In this document: in pieces, positions 18,095-27,634 of the stretch
How the letters are laid out: the number at the start of each line of letters is the position of its first letter
How positions within the stretch are numbered: the first letter of the stretch is position 1
From: Gemmatimonadota bacterium
Lineage (GTDB): Bacteria > GCA-2686955
Direction of reading: 5' to 3'
Length of the DNA: 37,445 nt
NCBI GenBank assembly: GCA_002686955.1
Contig: NYZA01000239.1
Span: 1 to 37,445 of the forward strand
Translations under genes and position numbers: made by a program
The notes under the pieces: generated by a model
Told to the model about the DNA's origin: nothing
The model's database searches: none
Seen by the model: the letters and a program-made list of their open reading frames with translations, nothing else

Positions 18095-19819
18095 CTAGAT
18101 GCTCAAGCGCCGCATGCGCCCGGTGCTGTACAGGAAGTCGAAGGCGATACGCGAGCAGAACACGGCGGTGAACACACTCATGACGATTCCGATCATCAGA
18201 GTCACCGCGAAGCCTCGAATCGGCCCGCTGCCGTAGTAGAAGAGGATCAAACCGGTGAGGAATGTCGTGATGTTCGCGTCGAGAATCGTCTTGAAGGCGC
18301 GCTCGTACCCGGTCTGAATCGAGGCCACGATCGACTTGCCGGTTCGAAACTCTTCTCGAATCCGCTCGAAGATCAAGACGTTGGCGTCGACCGCCATCCC
18401 CATCGTAAGCACGATCCCCGCGATTCCGGGCAGAGTGAGCGTAGCCCCGAACATCGCTAGCGCCGAGAGGATCAGAACGACGTTCACGACCAGGACCGCG
18501 TTCGCGATCACACCGGAGACACGGTAGTAGACGAACATGAAGACGATCACGAAGGCCAGGCCGAAGAGACCCGCGCTCGCCCCCGCGTCGATCGAATCCT
18601 GGCCGAGTGTCGAGCCGACCGTGCGCTCCTCTACGATCTTGATCGGTGCGGGGAGCGCTCCGCTTCTCAGCACCACCGCGAGGTCGTTCGCCTCATCGGC
18701 GTTGAACGCACCTTCGATCTGGGCCCGGCCATCGGGGATCCGAACCCGCAGCACCGGAGCCGAACGCACCTTACCGTCGAGCACGATCGCCAACTGGCGC
18801 CCCGTGTTGTCGCCGGTGATCTGCGCGAACCGCTTCACGTAATCCGACTTGAAGGCCACCGAGACGATCGGCTCGTTGAATCGTCGCTGGTCGAAGGAGA
18901 GGTTGGCGCGCGAAACCGCGGCGCCGGTGATCTCAGCCTCTCGATTGAGCAGATAGAGGCGCGCGTAGCTCTCGAAGGGGTTGGAGCTGTTCTCCGATTC
19001 CTCGACCACGCCAAGCCGGAACTCCAGCTCATCCGGCATGATGTCGGTGACCTCGGGAAGAGCCAGGATCTCCTCGACCGCCGCGATATTCGGTTCCGGG
19101 ACCGCCAGATTCAGTCCCCCGTCTTCGGTATAGCCGAACGACTGCAAGAGGCTCAGGAAGGGGTGCTCTTCGGCTGAAGCCGCATCGACCGCCGGAGTTT
19201 CCGGTTCGAGATCGGCGAATAGGGCGGCCATGGCGGTATCGACGGCCGCGGTGTCGGCCTCGTCGCTCATCGCGACCATCGGAGGCTCATCGCTCTCGAC
19301 GGGCGCTTCATACTCGGTGGAGGACTCCCGCATCTCCTTGGCGATCTCGTCGATCACGGTCACCAGCTCGCTCGTTCTCGACGATAGGGCCACCAGCTTG
19401 AACTCGAGGAAGGCGGTGCGCCGAACGATGTTTTTGGCCCGCTCGGGGTCGTCGATTCCGGCGAGCTGAACCAGGATCCGCCCCTCGCCCAGAGGCTGAA
19501 TGATCGGCTCTTCGACGCCGAACTCGTCGATCCGATTCCGGATCACCTCGAGCGCCCGGCGGTGGGCGTCCCAGGCCTCCTCTTCGGTCATGTCGGTGGC
19601 GTCGATCTCGACCACCATGTGCATACCGCCCTGCAGGTCGAGCCCCAGCGAGATCGCTTTGGCTTGCAGCTCCTGAAAAGTCTCTGGAGCGGTGTCTTTC
19701 AGCTCGGCGCGGCCCTCCGGCCCCATCTCGATCAGGCGGATGGTGGACCAGAGCCCGGCGATCGCGATGATCAGCATCACGATCGTGGTCCCTAGGCGGC
19801 CAAGGAGTTTCCTGTCCAT
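18095..19819 (-). CDS. secD: Protein translocase subunit SecD
   Basis: LGLDLQGGMHMVVEID, VQLAGIDDPERAKNIV, LTLPGIAGIVLTMGMAVDANVLIFERIREE. Start at MDRKLLGR (19819). Confidence 0.97.
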   Translation of the reverse strand: MDRKLLGRLGTTIVMLIIAIAGLWSTIRLIEMGPEGRAELKDTAPETFQELQAKAISLGLDLQGGMHMVVEIDATDMTEEEAWDAHRRALEVIRNRIDEFGVEEPIIQPLGEGRILVQLAGIDDPERAKNIVRRTAFLEFKLVALSSRTSELVTVIDEIAKEMRESSTEYEAPVESDEPPMVAMSDEADTAAVDTAMAALFADLEPETPAVDAASAEEHPFLSLLQSFGYTEDGGLNLAVPEPNIAAVEEILALPEVTDIMPDELEFRLGVVEESENSSNPFESYARLYLLNREAEITGAAVSRANLSFDQRRFNEPIVSVAFKSDYVKRFAQITGDNTGRQLAIVLDGKVRSAPVLRVRIPDGRAQIEGAFNADEANDLAVVLRSGALPAPIKIVEERTVGSTLGQDSIDAGASAGLFGLAFVIVFMFVYYRVSGVIANAVLVVNVVLILSALAMFGATLTLPGIAGIVLTMGMAVDANVLIFERIREEFRTGKSIVASIQTGYERAFKTILDANITTFLTGLILFYYGSGPIRGFAVTLMIGIVMSVFTAVFCSRIAFDFLYSTGRMRRLSI

Positions 19820-19954
19820 ATCTGTTTTCCGCTTTCTGCTGCTCTTGGGACCGATTGCGGGCACTGCTCCCACTGGAGGCGGTCGTGCGGCTCGCGGGGC
19901 GACATCCAACTACCCGCGTCGGATTGCGGTCGGTGACCGCGCAAACCGAATCGG

Positions 19955-20698
19955 TCAGTCCGTCGCGGACCCTACCATATCCCCGGTGATCAAGCGCTTC
20001 ATGTGGCGCACGGCCCCGCCGAGGCCATCGAATAGTGCCCGAGCGATGATGGCGTGCCCGATGTTCAGCTCTTCCATCCCCTCGATCTGGGCGACGGGGA
20101 CCACGTTTCGATAATCGAGGCCGTGGCCCGCGTGGAGACGCAGCCGCAGCCCGCGGACCCTGAAGGCGGCGGAACCGATCCGTTCCATCTCCGCGCGCGC
20201 ATCGGCCGCCGTCGATGCATTGGCGTATGCGCCGGTGTGGATCTCCACGCCGTCGGCGCCGGCCCTGGCGCCAGCCTCCAACTGCTCCTCATCCGGATCT
20301 AGAAAGAGCTGCACCTTGATGCCCGCCGCTTGCAGCTCGGCAACGACCTCCCCGATCCGCTCCGGCGATCCGGCGACGTCCAGTCCGCCTTCGGTCGTGA
20401 GCTCCTTCCGCCGCTCCGGGACCAGACAGCAGTTCGCGGGCCCCACATCGACGGCGATCGCCACAACTTCCGGATCGACCGCCAGCTCGAGATTCACCGG
20501 CACCGAGGCCGCATCGACGATCGCGCGAAGATCGCTCTCCTGAACGTGGCGCCGATCCTCCCTCAGATGCAGAGTGATTCCGTCCGCGCCGGCTCCTTCG
20601 GCGATCACGGCCGCCCGCACAGGGTCGGGGCTCGATCCTCCCCGCGCCTGTCTGAGGGTGGCGACGTGGTCGATGTTCACTCCGAGGCGAGGTTTCAT
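19955..20698 (-). CDS. pdxJ: Pyridoxine 5'-phosphate synthase
   Basis: MKPRLGVNIDHVATLRQARGGSSPDPVRAA, GITLHLREDRRHVQ, HAGHGLDYRN. Confidence 0.97.
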   Translation of the reverse strand: MKPRLGVNIDHVATLRQARGGSSPDPVRAAVIAEGAGADGITLHLREDRRHVQESDLRAIVDAASVPVNLELAVDPEVVAIAVDVGPANCCLVPERRKELTTEGGLDVAGSPERIGEVVAELQAAGIKVQLFLDPDEEQLEAGARAGADGVEIHTGAYANASTAADARAEMERIGSAAFRVRGLRLRLHAGHGLDYRNVVPVAQIEGMEELNIGHAIIARALFDGLGGAVRHMKRLITGDMVGSATD

Positions 20699-21849
20699 AT
20701 CCGCTCCAATCCAAGCACGACCGAGGCGGGGACGAGATTCCAGACATCCCCTTCCATCTCGCCGAGCCGAGTCGCCAGAACTTCGTAGGTGTGGGGACGA
20801 GGATGCCCGATGCCGATCGCGTGCCCACGCCTCGCTGCCATCCGCCCCAGCTGTGAGAGTCCCTGAGCGATCGCCCCGGGCTCATCGACGGCATCGATGA
20901 AGACCGATGCGACCGAGCAGGGAAGATCGTGCTCTTCGGCGATCCTCCTTACGGAGGAGTGGGGCGTGGTGGCGCTATCGACGAAATAGAGCCCCCCCGC
21001 TTCGGCGACCGCATCGATCACGGCCGTCATCACCCGTGTGTCGGCCGTGGCCTTCGAGCCCATGTGGTTGTTCAGCCCAACGGCGCAGGGAACGCGGGCC
21101 AAATTGCAGTGGATCAGATCGCGGATCCGCGCGCCGCTCATCTCGGTCATGACGGCGAATGGCCCAGGGGCGAGACCGCTGATCGGCTCCATCGGCTGAT
21201 GAACGATCACTTCACGCCCAGTCTCGAAACAAAGCCGCGCCAGAGCGACGCTGTGCGGACGCCCCGGCAGCACTCCAAAGGTGAGGCGGTGGTCGAGCCC
21301 GATGAAATCGCGAACCATCGCTCTTTGGTTGTGGCCCAGATCGTCGATCAGGATCGCCACCTTAGGGAGCTCGGGCCGTGAGCCGAGCGACGCTTCGGGC
21401 CGTCGAATCCGAGCCCGCAGCTCCAGAAAATGCTGCCCTTCGTGAGAAACACGCATCTTCAGGGCGTGTCCCCGCTCCACCAGGCTGCGCTCGACGATCT
21501 CCGCCGAGAGGTCCTCGATCGATTCGGTCAGAGCGAGGTTCAACCGGGTCAGAGAGATCGAATCGGGCAGGGCGACGTCGATCCGTCGCGTCCCTCCGCC
21601 GTAGCGCAGAGGAAAGGAACGAACATCGCCGGCGCCATACTCGACGAGTACCTCGAGCACGCGAGCCTCCACCCGCTCCGGCACCGAGCGCTCCGGAGGG
21701 GGCGGCACCCGTGGAGCTCGCAGATAGCGAACCGCCGCGATTCCGCAGATCAGGAAGACGAGAAGGACGTAAATCAGCACCGCGACGCGAGGGCGCGGCC
21801 CTCTCCGCGCCTTCTTGCCGGATTGACCTTTGCGACGAGTCAAGCGCAT
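20695..21849 (-). CDS. Divergent polysaccharide deacetylase (YibQ/DUF610-like)
   Basis: KVAILIDDLGHNQ, ALNNHMGSKATAD-type motif (VGLNNHMGSKATADTRVM), YFVDSATTPHSS. ATGA overlap with pdxJ. Confidence 0.9.
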   Translation of the reverse strand: MRLTRRKGQSGKKARRGPRPRVAVLIYVLLVFLICGIAAVRYLRAPRVPPPPERSVPERVEARVLEVLVEYGAGDVRSFPLRYGGGTRRIDVALPDSISLTRLNLALTESIEDLSAEIVERSLVERGHALKMRVSHEGQHFLELRARIRRPEASLGSRPELPKVAILIDDLGHNQRAMVRDFIGLDHRLTFGVLPGRPHSVALARLCFETGREVIVHQPMEPISGLAPGPFAVMTEMSGARIRDLIHCNLARVPCAVGLNNHMGSKATADTRVMTAVIDAVAEAGGLYFVDSATTPHSSVRRIAEEHDLPCSVASVFIDAVDEPGAIAQGLSQLGRMAARRGHAIGIGHPRPHTYEVLATRLGEMEGDVWNLVPASVVLGLERI

Positions 21850-21913
21850 TGTCTCCTGATATCGATGACCGGCGCGAGTATACCGCCGCGGCGGCACGCG
21901 ATAGGATCTTGCC

Positions 21914-24124
21914 ATGAGTAGTTTCGAGTTCGATCCGAAGCACGATCCCGAGAACCCCTTCGATTTCGGCGTGAGGCCAAAGCAAGGTGGCGACCCGACC
22001 GAGGGGTTCGCGGATCGACTCAACGAGGCACAGCTCGATGCCGTGACGGCTGGAGACGGTCCGGCCTTGGTGATCGCCGGCGCCGGAACGGGTAAGACCC
22101 GCGTTCTCGTCCATCGGGTCGCCTATCTGGTGAGGCGGGGAGTAGCCCCTTCGGCCATTCTGCTGCTCACCTTCACCAGGCGCGCCGCATCGGAGATGTT
22201 GAGGCGGGCATCGGCGCTCGTAGATCGTCCCGTCGACGAGGTTTCAGGCGGCACATTTCACTCATTCGCCAACACGCTATTGCGGCGACACGGTAAGGTG
22301 CTCGGATTGCCGCCTAACTTCACGATTCTCGACTCCGCCGATTCCTCCGATATCATCGGACATATTCGCACCGGGCTCGGCGTCGGGGGGCGGGGGCAGC
22401 GCTTTCCGCAACGGCGCACCTGCCAATCGATCATCAGCGCGGCGATCAACCGCAACGTCGAACTCGCCGATGTCGTATTGGAGCGCTGGCCACATTTCGC
22501 GCATCACACCGAAGATCTGCAGCGCATCTACGAAGGGTACAGAGATTTCAAGGTCGAACGGGGCCTGGCGGACTACGACGATCTGCTTCTCTACGCCCGC
22601 GATCTGCTGGATCGAGAGGTCGCCGTACGCGACGAGATCGGCCGACGCTACGAGCATATCCTCGTGGACGAATACCAAGATACGAACCGAATCCAGGGCG
22701 ATCTCGTATCTCTGCTCGGGCAGAGCCACCACAACGTCATGGTGGTCGGAGACGATGCGCAATCGATCTATCGCTTCCGCGGTGCCACAATCGACAACAT
22801 ATTCGACTTCCCCAAGCTCTTCTCCGACTCGCGCCGCATTACGCTGGAGCAGAGCTACCGGTCCACTCAGCCTGTTCTCGATGTCGCGAACGAGATTCTG
22901 TCTCGTGCCGAACATGGGTACGAAAAACATCTGTTCTCTTCGATCGAAGGCGACGAGCGCCCGCGGCTGATTGCATGCGAGAACGAATCGGTGCAAACGC
23001 GCTGGATCGCCGACCGGATTCTGGAGCTCCATGAGGAAGGGCTGCCCCTGGGGGGCATCGCGGTTCTGTTCAGATCTTCATTCCATGCTTTCGACCTGGA
23101 GCTGGAGCTGGGCCGGCGAGAGATCCCATTCGTAAAGTACGGCGGCTTCAAGTTCATGGAGACCGCCCACGTCAAAGACATCGTGGCTCACCTGAGGATT
23201 CTCGACAATCCGAAAGACGCAGTCTCCTGGACGCGGGTCCTGACCTTGCTTCCCGGCATCGGCGAGGTGACCGCGCACCGCATCGCATCCTCGCTCGATG
23301 AGAAGAGCCCCTTCGATCTGTCGCGAGCGAAGGCACAGAAGCGAGCGAAGAACGCACTGACGCGATTGTCGGATCTACTCAATCGGTTCCGCGACACATT
23401 TCCCGGTCCGGCTCGAGCGATCGAAGAGCTGATCGAGTACTACGAGCCGCTGCTCACCGAGAAATACGACGACCACCCGAAACGCAGGGCCGAGCTCGAA
23501 CACGTGGCGGTCCTCGCCGGCAAGCACAAGAGCTTGCGTAGCCTGCTCGACGATTTCGCGATCGAACCTCCGAACCGCGCAACCGACAAGGGAGCACCGG
23601 CCCTCGATTCCGATGGCGAATCGAAGTTGATCCTGTCGACGATCCACTCGGCCAAGGGCCTCGAATGGGATGCGGTTTTCGTAATCTGGGTCGTCGAAGG
23701 TCGCTTCCCCACCTTCCAAGCGATCGATCGCGAAGAGGAGCTCGAAGAGGAGCGGAGGCTGATCTATGTAGCGACGACACGCGCCCGACAGGAGCTGACC
23801 TTCACCTATCCGAGCGGAAGTTGGGACAAGATGGGGCGCTATCTTTCGGCGCCCTCGCGCTTCGTATCGCAGATACCGGCCGATGTGCTCGAGCCGTGGC
23901 GAGCGACTTCGACCGGGCTGGGCCTGAACGACGAGGTCGACCTCTCGCCGATGATCATCCCGGAGGCGACCGGCCTTTTGGGTCATGATCACGGGATCGA
24001 CGATGTTGAATGGACCGAGGAGAGCAGATCTCGGCTTCGCTCACGACGCAAGAAGATCGACTCACGAATCCTCGGCGACCTTGGAAACGACGACTGGACC
24101 TATGAAGAAGAATGGCCGGATTGA
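21914..24124 (+). CDS. UvrD/Rep-family (SF1A) DNA helicase
   Basis: Walker A AGAGTGKTRVL, DEYQDTNRIQ, VVGDDAQSIYRFRGA, LSTIHSAKGLEWDAVFVI, RLIYVATTRARQEL. Confidence 0.96.
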   Translation: MSSFEFDPKHDPENPFDFGVRPKQGGDPTEGFADRLNEAQLDAVTAGDGPALVIAGAGTGKTRVLVHRVAYLVRRGVAPSAILLLTFTRRAASEMLRRASALVDRPVDEVSGGTFHSFANTLLRRHGKVLGLPPNFTILDSADSSDIIGHIRTGLGVGGRGQRFPQRRTCQSIISAAINRNVELADVVLERWPHFAHHTEDLQRIYEGYRDFKVERGLADYDDLLLYARDLLDREVAVRDEIGRRYEHILVDEYQDTNRIQGDLVSLLGQSHHNVMVVGDDAQSIYRFRGATIDNIFDFPKLFSDSRRITLEQSYRSTQPVLDVANEILSRAEHGYEKHLFSSIEGDERPRLIACENESVQTRWIADRILELHEEGLPLGGIAVLFRSSFHAFDLELELGRREIPFVKYGGFKFMETAHVKDIVAHLRILDNPKDAVSWTRVLTLLPGIGEVTAHRIASSLDEKSPFDLSRAKAQKRAKNALTRLSDLLNRFRDTFPGPARAIEELIEYYEPLLTEKYDDHPKRRAELEHVAVLAGKHKSLRSLLDDFAIEPPNRATDKGAPALDSDGESKLILSTIHSAKGLEWDAVFVIWVVEGRFPTFQAIDREEELEEERRLIYVATTRARQELTFTYPSGSWDKMGRYLSAPSRFVSQIPADVLEPWRATSTGLGLNDEVDLSPMIIPEATGLLGHDHGIDDVEWTEESRSRLRSRRKKIDSRILGDLGNDDWTYEEEWPD

Positions 24125-24155
24125 TCATCCCAAGACCGGCTCGGGAGTATCCCAA

Positions 24156-25412
24156 ATGACACGATTCTCACATATCTCGCTACTGTTGCTGCTCACGGCC
24201 TGCGGCGGCCGAGTCAACGGCCAACAACCGCCGACCGTCGCTCCTTCGGAGGTTCAGGTCGAAATATCGGCGCCCGCGAACATCGGAGTGAAGTGTTCGC
24301 TCATGCTCGATCGACCTCGCGGCAAGGATCTCACCGACGACGATCTGAAGAAGATCGCCCGCTACGCAGCTGTGAACGATCGCTTCTGTCGACTCTCGTC
24401 GGCACAGATCGCCAGGCTTCGTGAGCTTCACCCCGGTATCTTCATATTTCGCTACGTCAATGTGGCCTCTGGCGGGCCGATGGTAGGCCTGAGAGAAGTT
24501 CGAGCCCACCCCGAATGGGTAATCCTCGATCCAATTGGTAAGCCTGTACCTTCCGGGCCGGGAACGAGAGCTCCGCTCCTCGATTCGGCCAACGAAGAAT
24601 GGCGTACATTCCTGGCGGATCGCTGCCGCGCGATACTGGTGAAGGGTGGATACGACGGTGTCCTGCTCGACGTCGTTCAGATGGCCAACAAAAAGCCGTT
24701 CGCACTCAGGGGGATCGATCCCACGACTGGACGCAACTACACGTTGAAAGGGTGGCGAGATGCACAGTACGGCCTCGTCGCCCATATGCGCAAGACTCTA
24801 CCTGCCCACAAGCTAATCGTCGCCAACAGCGTCGGCCGGGGTCGGACCTATTTCGAAGAGGGCGCGAGCCGTTTTCTAGAGGTGGCCGACGGAATCGTCT
24901 CCGAAGGGTTCCGGGGGCCGATCGCGCGCCCACTGAATCAGCATCTTCACGAGCGGGATTGGCAGGCAACGGTCGACATGATTCGCGATGTCGAGAAACG
25001 GGGGAAGTACTTCGTCGGCTACACAAAATACCTGAAGGGGAAGTTCACGGATGGCGGGGACAAGCGCGATTCTGATCGGTTCTGGTTCGCGTCGTTCCTG
25101 CTCGGCATGGGACCGCGCTCCTATTATTCGGCCGTGGTGCACGACGACGCGAATATGCACCAGACAGCCGAGTCCTTCGATCCCCAGTGGTCGCTCGCTC
25201 TGGGCGCTCCGATCGCTGACTACAAAGAGAAGGGCGGACTCTATAGCAGGGAGTTCCAGCACGGGCGAGTGGTCGTCAACCCGAGCGACCGCGGGATCGA
25301 GCTCGACCTGCCCACCCCCCTCCGGCGAGTCGGCGCGCAAGGGGAGCCGACCGGCGCCCCGATCCGCAAGCTGAGGGTCGACGGCCATCGGGCCGAGCTC
25401 TTGCTAGAGTAG
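24156..25412 (+). CDS. Lipoprotein with glycoside hydrolase-like TIM barrel (GHL15/TM1410-like)
   Basis: Lipobox LLLLLTACGG; LDSANEEWRTFLADRCRAILVKGGYDGVLLDVVQM. ATG at 24156. Confidence 0.65.
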   Translation: MTRFSHISLLLLLTACGGRVNGQQPPTVAPSEVQVEISAPANIGVKCSLMLDRPRGKDLTDDDLKKIARYAAVNDRFCRLSSAQIARLRELHPGIFIFRYVNVASGGPMVGLREVRAHPEWVILDPIGKPVPSGPGTRAPLLDSANEEWRTFLADRCRAILVKGGYDGVLLDVVQMANKKPFALRGIDPTTGRNYTLKGWRDAQYGLVAHMRKTLPAHKLIVANSVGRGRTYFEEGASRFLEVADGIVSEGFRGPIARPLNQHLHERDWQATVDMIRDVEKRGKYFVGYTKYLKGKFTDGGDKRDSDRFWFASFLLGMGPRSYYSAVVHDDANMHQTAESFDPQWSLALGAPIADYKEKGGLYSREFQHGRVVVNPSDRGIELDLPTPLRRVGAQGEPTGAPIRKLRVDGHRAELLLE

Positions 25413-25449
25413 ACTCGACAGACCGGGGTTACGATGGCGCATAGTCCGC

Positions 25450-27153
25450 GTGAGTGGTAGATATCTCCGGAAGCGATCGATGAACCGGAAAAGGCGTTCT
25501 TTTGCCTCGGCGATGCAATGTCTGCTCGTCGCCGGCGCGGCCTCGTCGGCGACGATCGGTGTGCCGGGCCAGTTCGCACAGATCCAGAGCGCCATCGACG
25601 CTGCCTCGCCGGGAGACACGGTACTCGTAGCCTCGGGCACCTACGCTCCGGCGGACAGCAACGGCATCTCTTTTCGCGGCAAGGCACTGGTGGTCCGATC
25701 CGAGGAGGGTGCCGGCGCGACGGCCATCGACGCCATGGGCGCGGGCCGTGGGTTCCTCTTCAAGAACGGCGAGACGGTGACCTCGATCTTGAGAGGATTC
25801 ACGATCACGGGCGGTTCCGCCAGCCGAAGCGGAGGCATCTACTGCGAAGGGTCATCGCCGGCAATCTACGACTGTGAGATCAGCGGCAATACCAGCGTGG
25901 GATTGGACAATCGCGGAGGTGGCCTTTTCGCCTTGATCGCTTCCCCGACTCTGCAGGGTTGCACGATTTCGCAAAACGTCGCGCTCGGAGCCGAGGGCCA
26001 CGGCGGAGGCATTGTCTTCGTTCAGTCCGGCGGCTCGATTTCAGATTGCACGATCTCCGAGAATCTCGCTGTCTCGGCGAATGGACACGGTGGCGGCATC
26101 TATCTGGCCCAATCCTCTCCGTCGATCGACGGCTGCTTCATCATAGACAACCGGGCGTACTCTTCCGGCGGTCTGTATTGTGGCGACTCCTCCCCGCTGA
26201 TCACCAATTGCACAATTTCGAGGAATATCGCCGACAAGGGTGGCGGATTCCGCTGCAGAAACCTCGCGGCGCCGGTGCTGACCAACTGCGTCGTTTCCGC
26301 GAATCAGGCCACCGACCAGGCGGGTGGCGGTTTCAACTGTGACAGCAACTCGCATGTGACCATGTTCGATTGTGACGTAGTGGACAACACCGCCGTCCTC
26401 TGGGGCGGTGGGATGTATCTCTGGTCTGCCAATGCCACCCTGGTCGACTGTCGAATCGAGAACAACGAGACCTTGATGAAGGGTGGAGGACTGTACTTCT
26501 GGGGTTCATCGGCCACGGAGCTGCTCCGATGTGACGTATCGGACAACAGATCCACCGGCACCGGAGCAGGGATGTTCCTCACGATCGGCTCTTCGGTTTC
26601 AGTTCGGGCGAGCCGGATCAGCGGAAACGGCGCCGGATCTAGTGGCGGCGGTCTGCACTGCGAGGCAGCCTCATCAGCCCGGCTACAGAACTGCATCATC
26701 GCTGGAAACGACGCTCTTGCCGGTGGCGCGATCTCATGCATCGGCGCCGACACGCTTCATCTGTACAACTGCACCGTGGCGGGGAACACAGCCACACTCG
26801 GCGGAGATGGTCTTTACTTCAGTGGTGGCGTGGGCCGCGTCGAAAACAGCATCGTGTGGGAAGACGCACCCGACCCGATCGCCATCGACGCAGGTTCGTT
26901 GCTCGCGGAATGGTCCGACATCAAAGGCGGCTGGACCGGAGCCGGCAATATCGACGCTACCCCCGGTTTCGTCACATGGCGGGGGTACGATTTCCTGCTG
27001 CAGAACCGATCGCCATGCATCGACACGGGCAATCCCGGCACGCTCGATGCTCTTTACGACTCCCATCCCGCCTGGCCGGCGGCCCACAACGACGGCGAAC
27101 CGGCCGACATGGGGGCCTATGGCGGCCCGGGCAACGGCGACTGGATTCCCTGA
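25450..27153 (+). CDS. Right-handed beta-helix repeat protein, exported
   Basis: IQSAIDAASPGDTVLVASGTY plus many GGG(I/L)YC..SSP.I..C.I..N turns. Start may be 25480 (MNRKRRS). Confidence 0.9.
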   Translation: MSGRYLRKRSMNRKRRSFASAMQCLLVAGAASSATIGVPGQFAQIQSAIDAASPGDTVLVASGTYAPADSNGISFRGKALVVRSEEGAGATAIDAMGAGRGFLFKNGETVTSILRGFTITGGSASRSGGIYCEGSSPAIYDCEISGNTSVGLDNRGGGLFALIASPTLQGCTISQNVALGAEGHGGGIVFVQSGGSISDCTISENLAVSANGHGGGIYLAQSSPSIDGCFIIDNRAYSSGGLYCGDSSPLITNCTISRNIADKGGGFRCRNLAAPVLTNCVVSANQATDQAGGGFNCDSNSHVTMFDCDVVDNTAVLWGGGMYLWSANATLVDCRIENNETLMKGGGLYFWGSSATELLRCDVSDNRSTGTGAGMFLTIGSSVSVRASRISGNGAGSSGGGLHCEAASSARLQNCIIAGNDALAGGAISCIGADTLHLYNCTVAGNTATLGGDGLYFSGGVGRVENSIVWEDAPDPIAIDAGSLLAEWSDIKGGWTGAGNIDATPGFVTWRGYDFLLQNRSPCIDTGNPGTLDALYDSHPAWPAAHNDGEPADMGAYGGPGNGDWIP

Positions 27154-27195
27154 GCTCTGTTGCTCTTTCTTTGGGAACTAGTGCTGTGAAGAGCG

Positions 27196-27309
27196 CGGCG
27201 AAGAAGTCTCGCAGTAGATCCCAGCGCCGCCTTCATCGGTCGATCCGTTTCTGATCGTGAACCCCCTCACTACCGAGGCAACCGGCTCGCCGCTGTGGAA
27301 ACGGATACC
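27196..27309 (-). pseudogene. Relic fragment of a second beta-helix repeat gene
   Basis: Minus-strand RGIRFHSGEPVASVVRGFTIRNGSTDEGGAGIYCETSSP aligns with RGFLFKNGETVTSILRGFTITGGSASRSGGIYCEGSSP of the neighbouring gene. Confidence 0.75.
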
Positions 27310-27535
27310 CCGAGCGACTCGGTGGCGGGAAGCAATGCCGGCGTCCCGCTCGGCGCGGAGCGGGCCCGGGCAAAAGGCGAGGGGAAAGAATCCCGAAGGG
27401 GATGCCCAGTTGTCGTAAATGAGGAGGTGTAATTGTCGTCGAGCACCTTCGACCCCAGCGAGCAGGCTTGAACAACGGCTCACGATGAAGTTCAGTCATC
27501 AGAAGGGTCCGTGCAAGCGGAGCCACTGGGCATGC

Positions 27536-27559
27536 CTGGCTTCGAAATGCGGAAGCCAG
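27536..27559. other. Stem-loop (8-bp perfect stem CTGGCTTC/GAAGCCAG, 8-nt loop)
   Basis: Direct reading; lies upstream of the sahR-ahcY promoter, no U-tract. Confidence 0.4.
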
Positions 27560-27583
27560 CGGATCAATACTCAATCATCCCCC

Positions 27584-27612
27584 TTGCCTTTCCCTTCCGC
27601 CTCGACTAACAT
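27584..27612 (+). promoter_or_regulatory. Putative sigma70-type promoter of sahR-ahcY
   Basis: TTGCCT - 17 nt - TAACAT. Confidence 0.5.
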
Positions 27613-27632
27613 ATCTGCATATCGAGATACGT
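27609..27632. promoter_or_regulatory. Palindromic operator candidate for the ArsR/SahR-like regulator
   Basis: ACATATCTGCATATCGAGATACGT; core TATCT-GC-ATAT-CG-AGATA is 14/18 symmetric; overlaps the putative -10. Confidence 0.65.
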
Positions 27633-27634
27633 TG

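Noticed and set aside
25741-27100. Tandem-looking repeats within the beta-helix gene (possible CRISPR or VNTR)
   Set aside because: Degenerate protein-level beta-helix turns with no conserved nucleotide repeat/spacer pattern.
27345-27364. CCCGCTC-GGCGCG-GAGCGGG hairpin as an intrinsic terminator
   Set aside because: Perfect 7-bp stem but no U-tract on either strand, so terminator not supportable.
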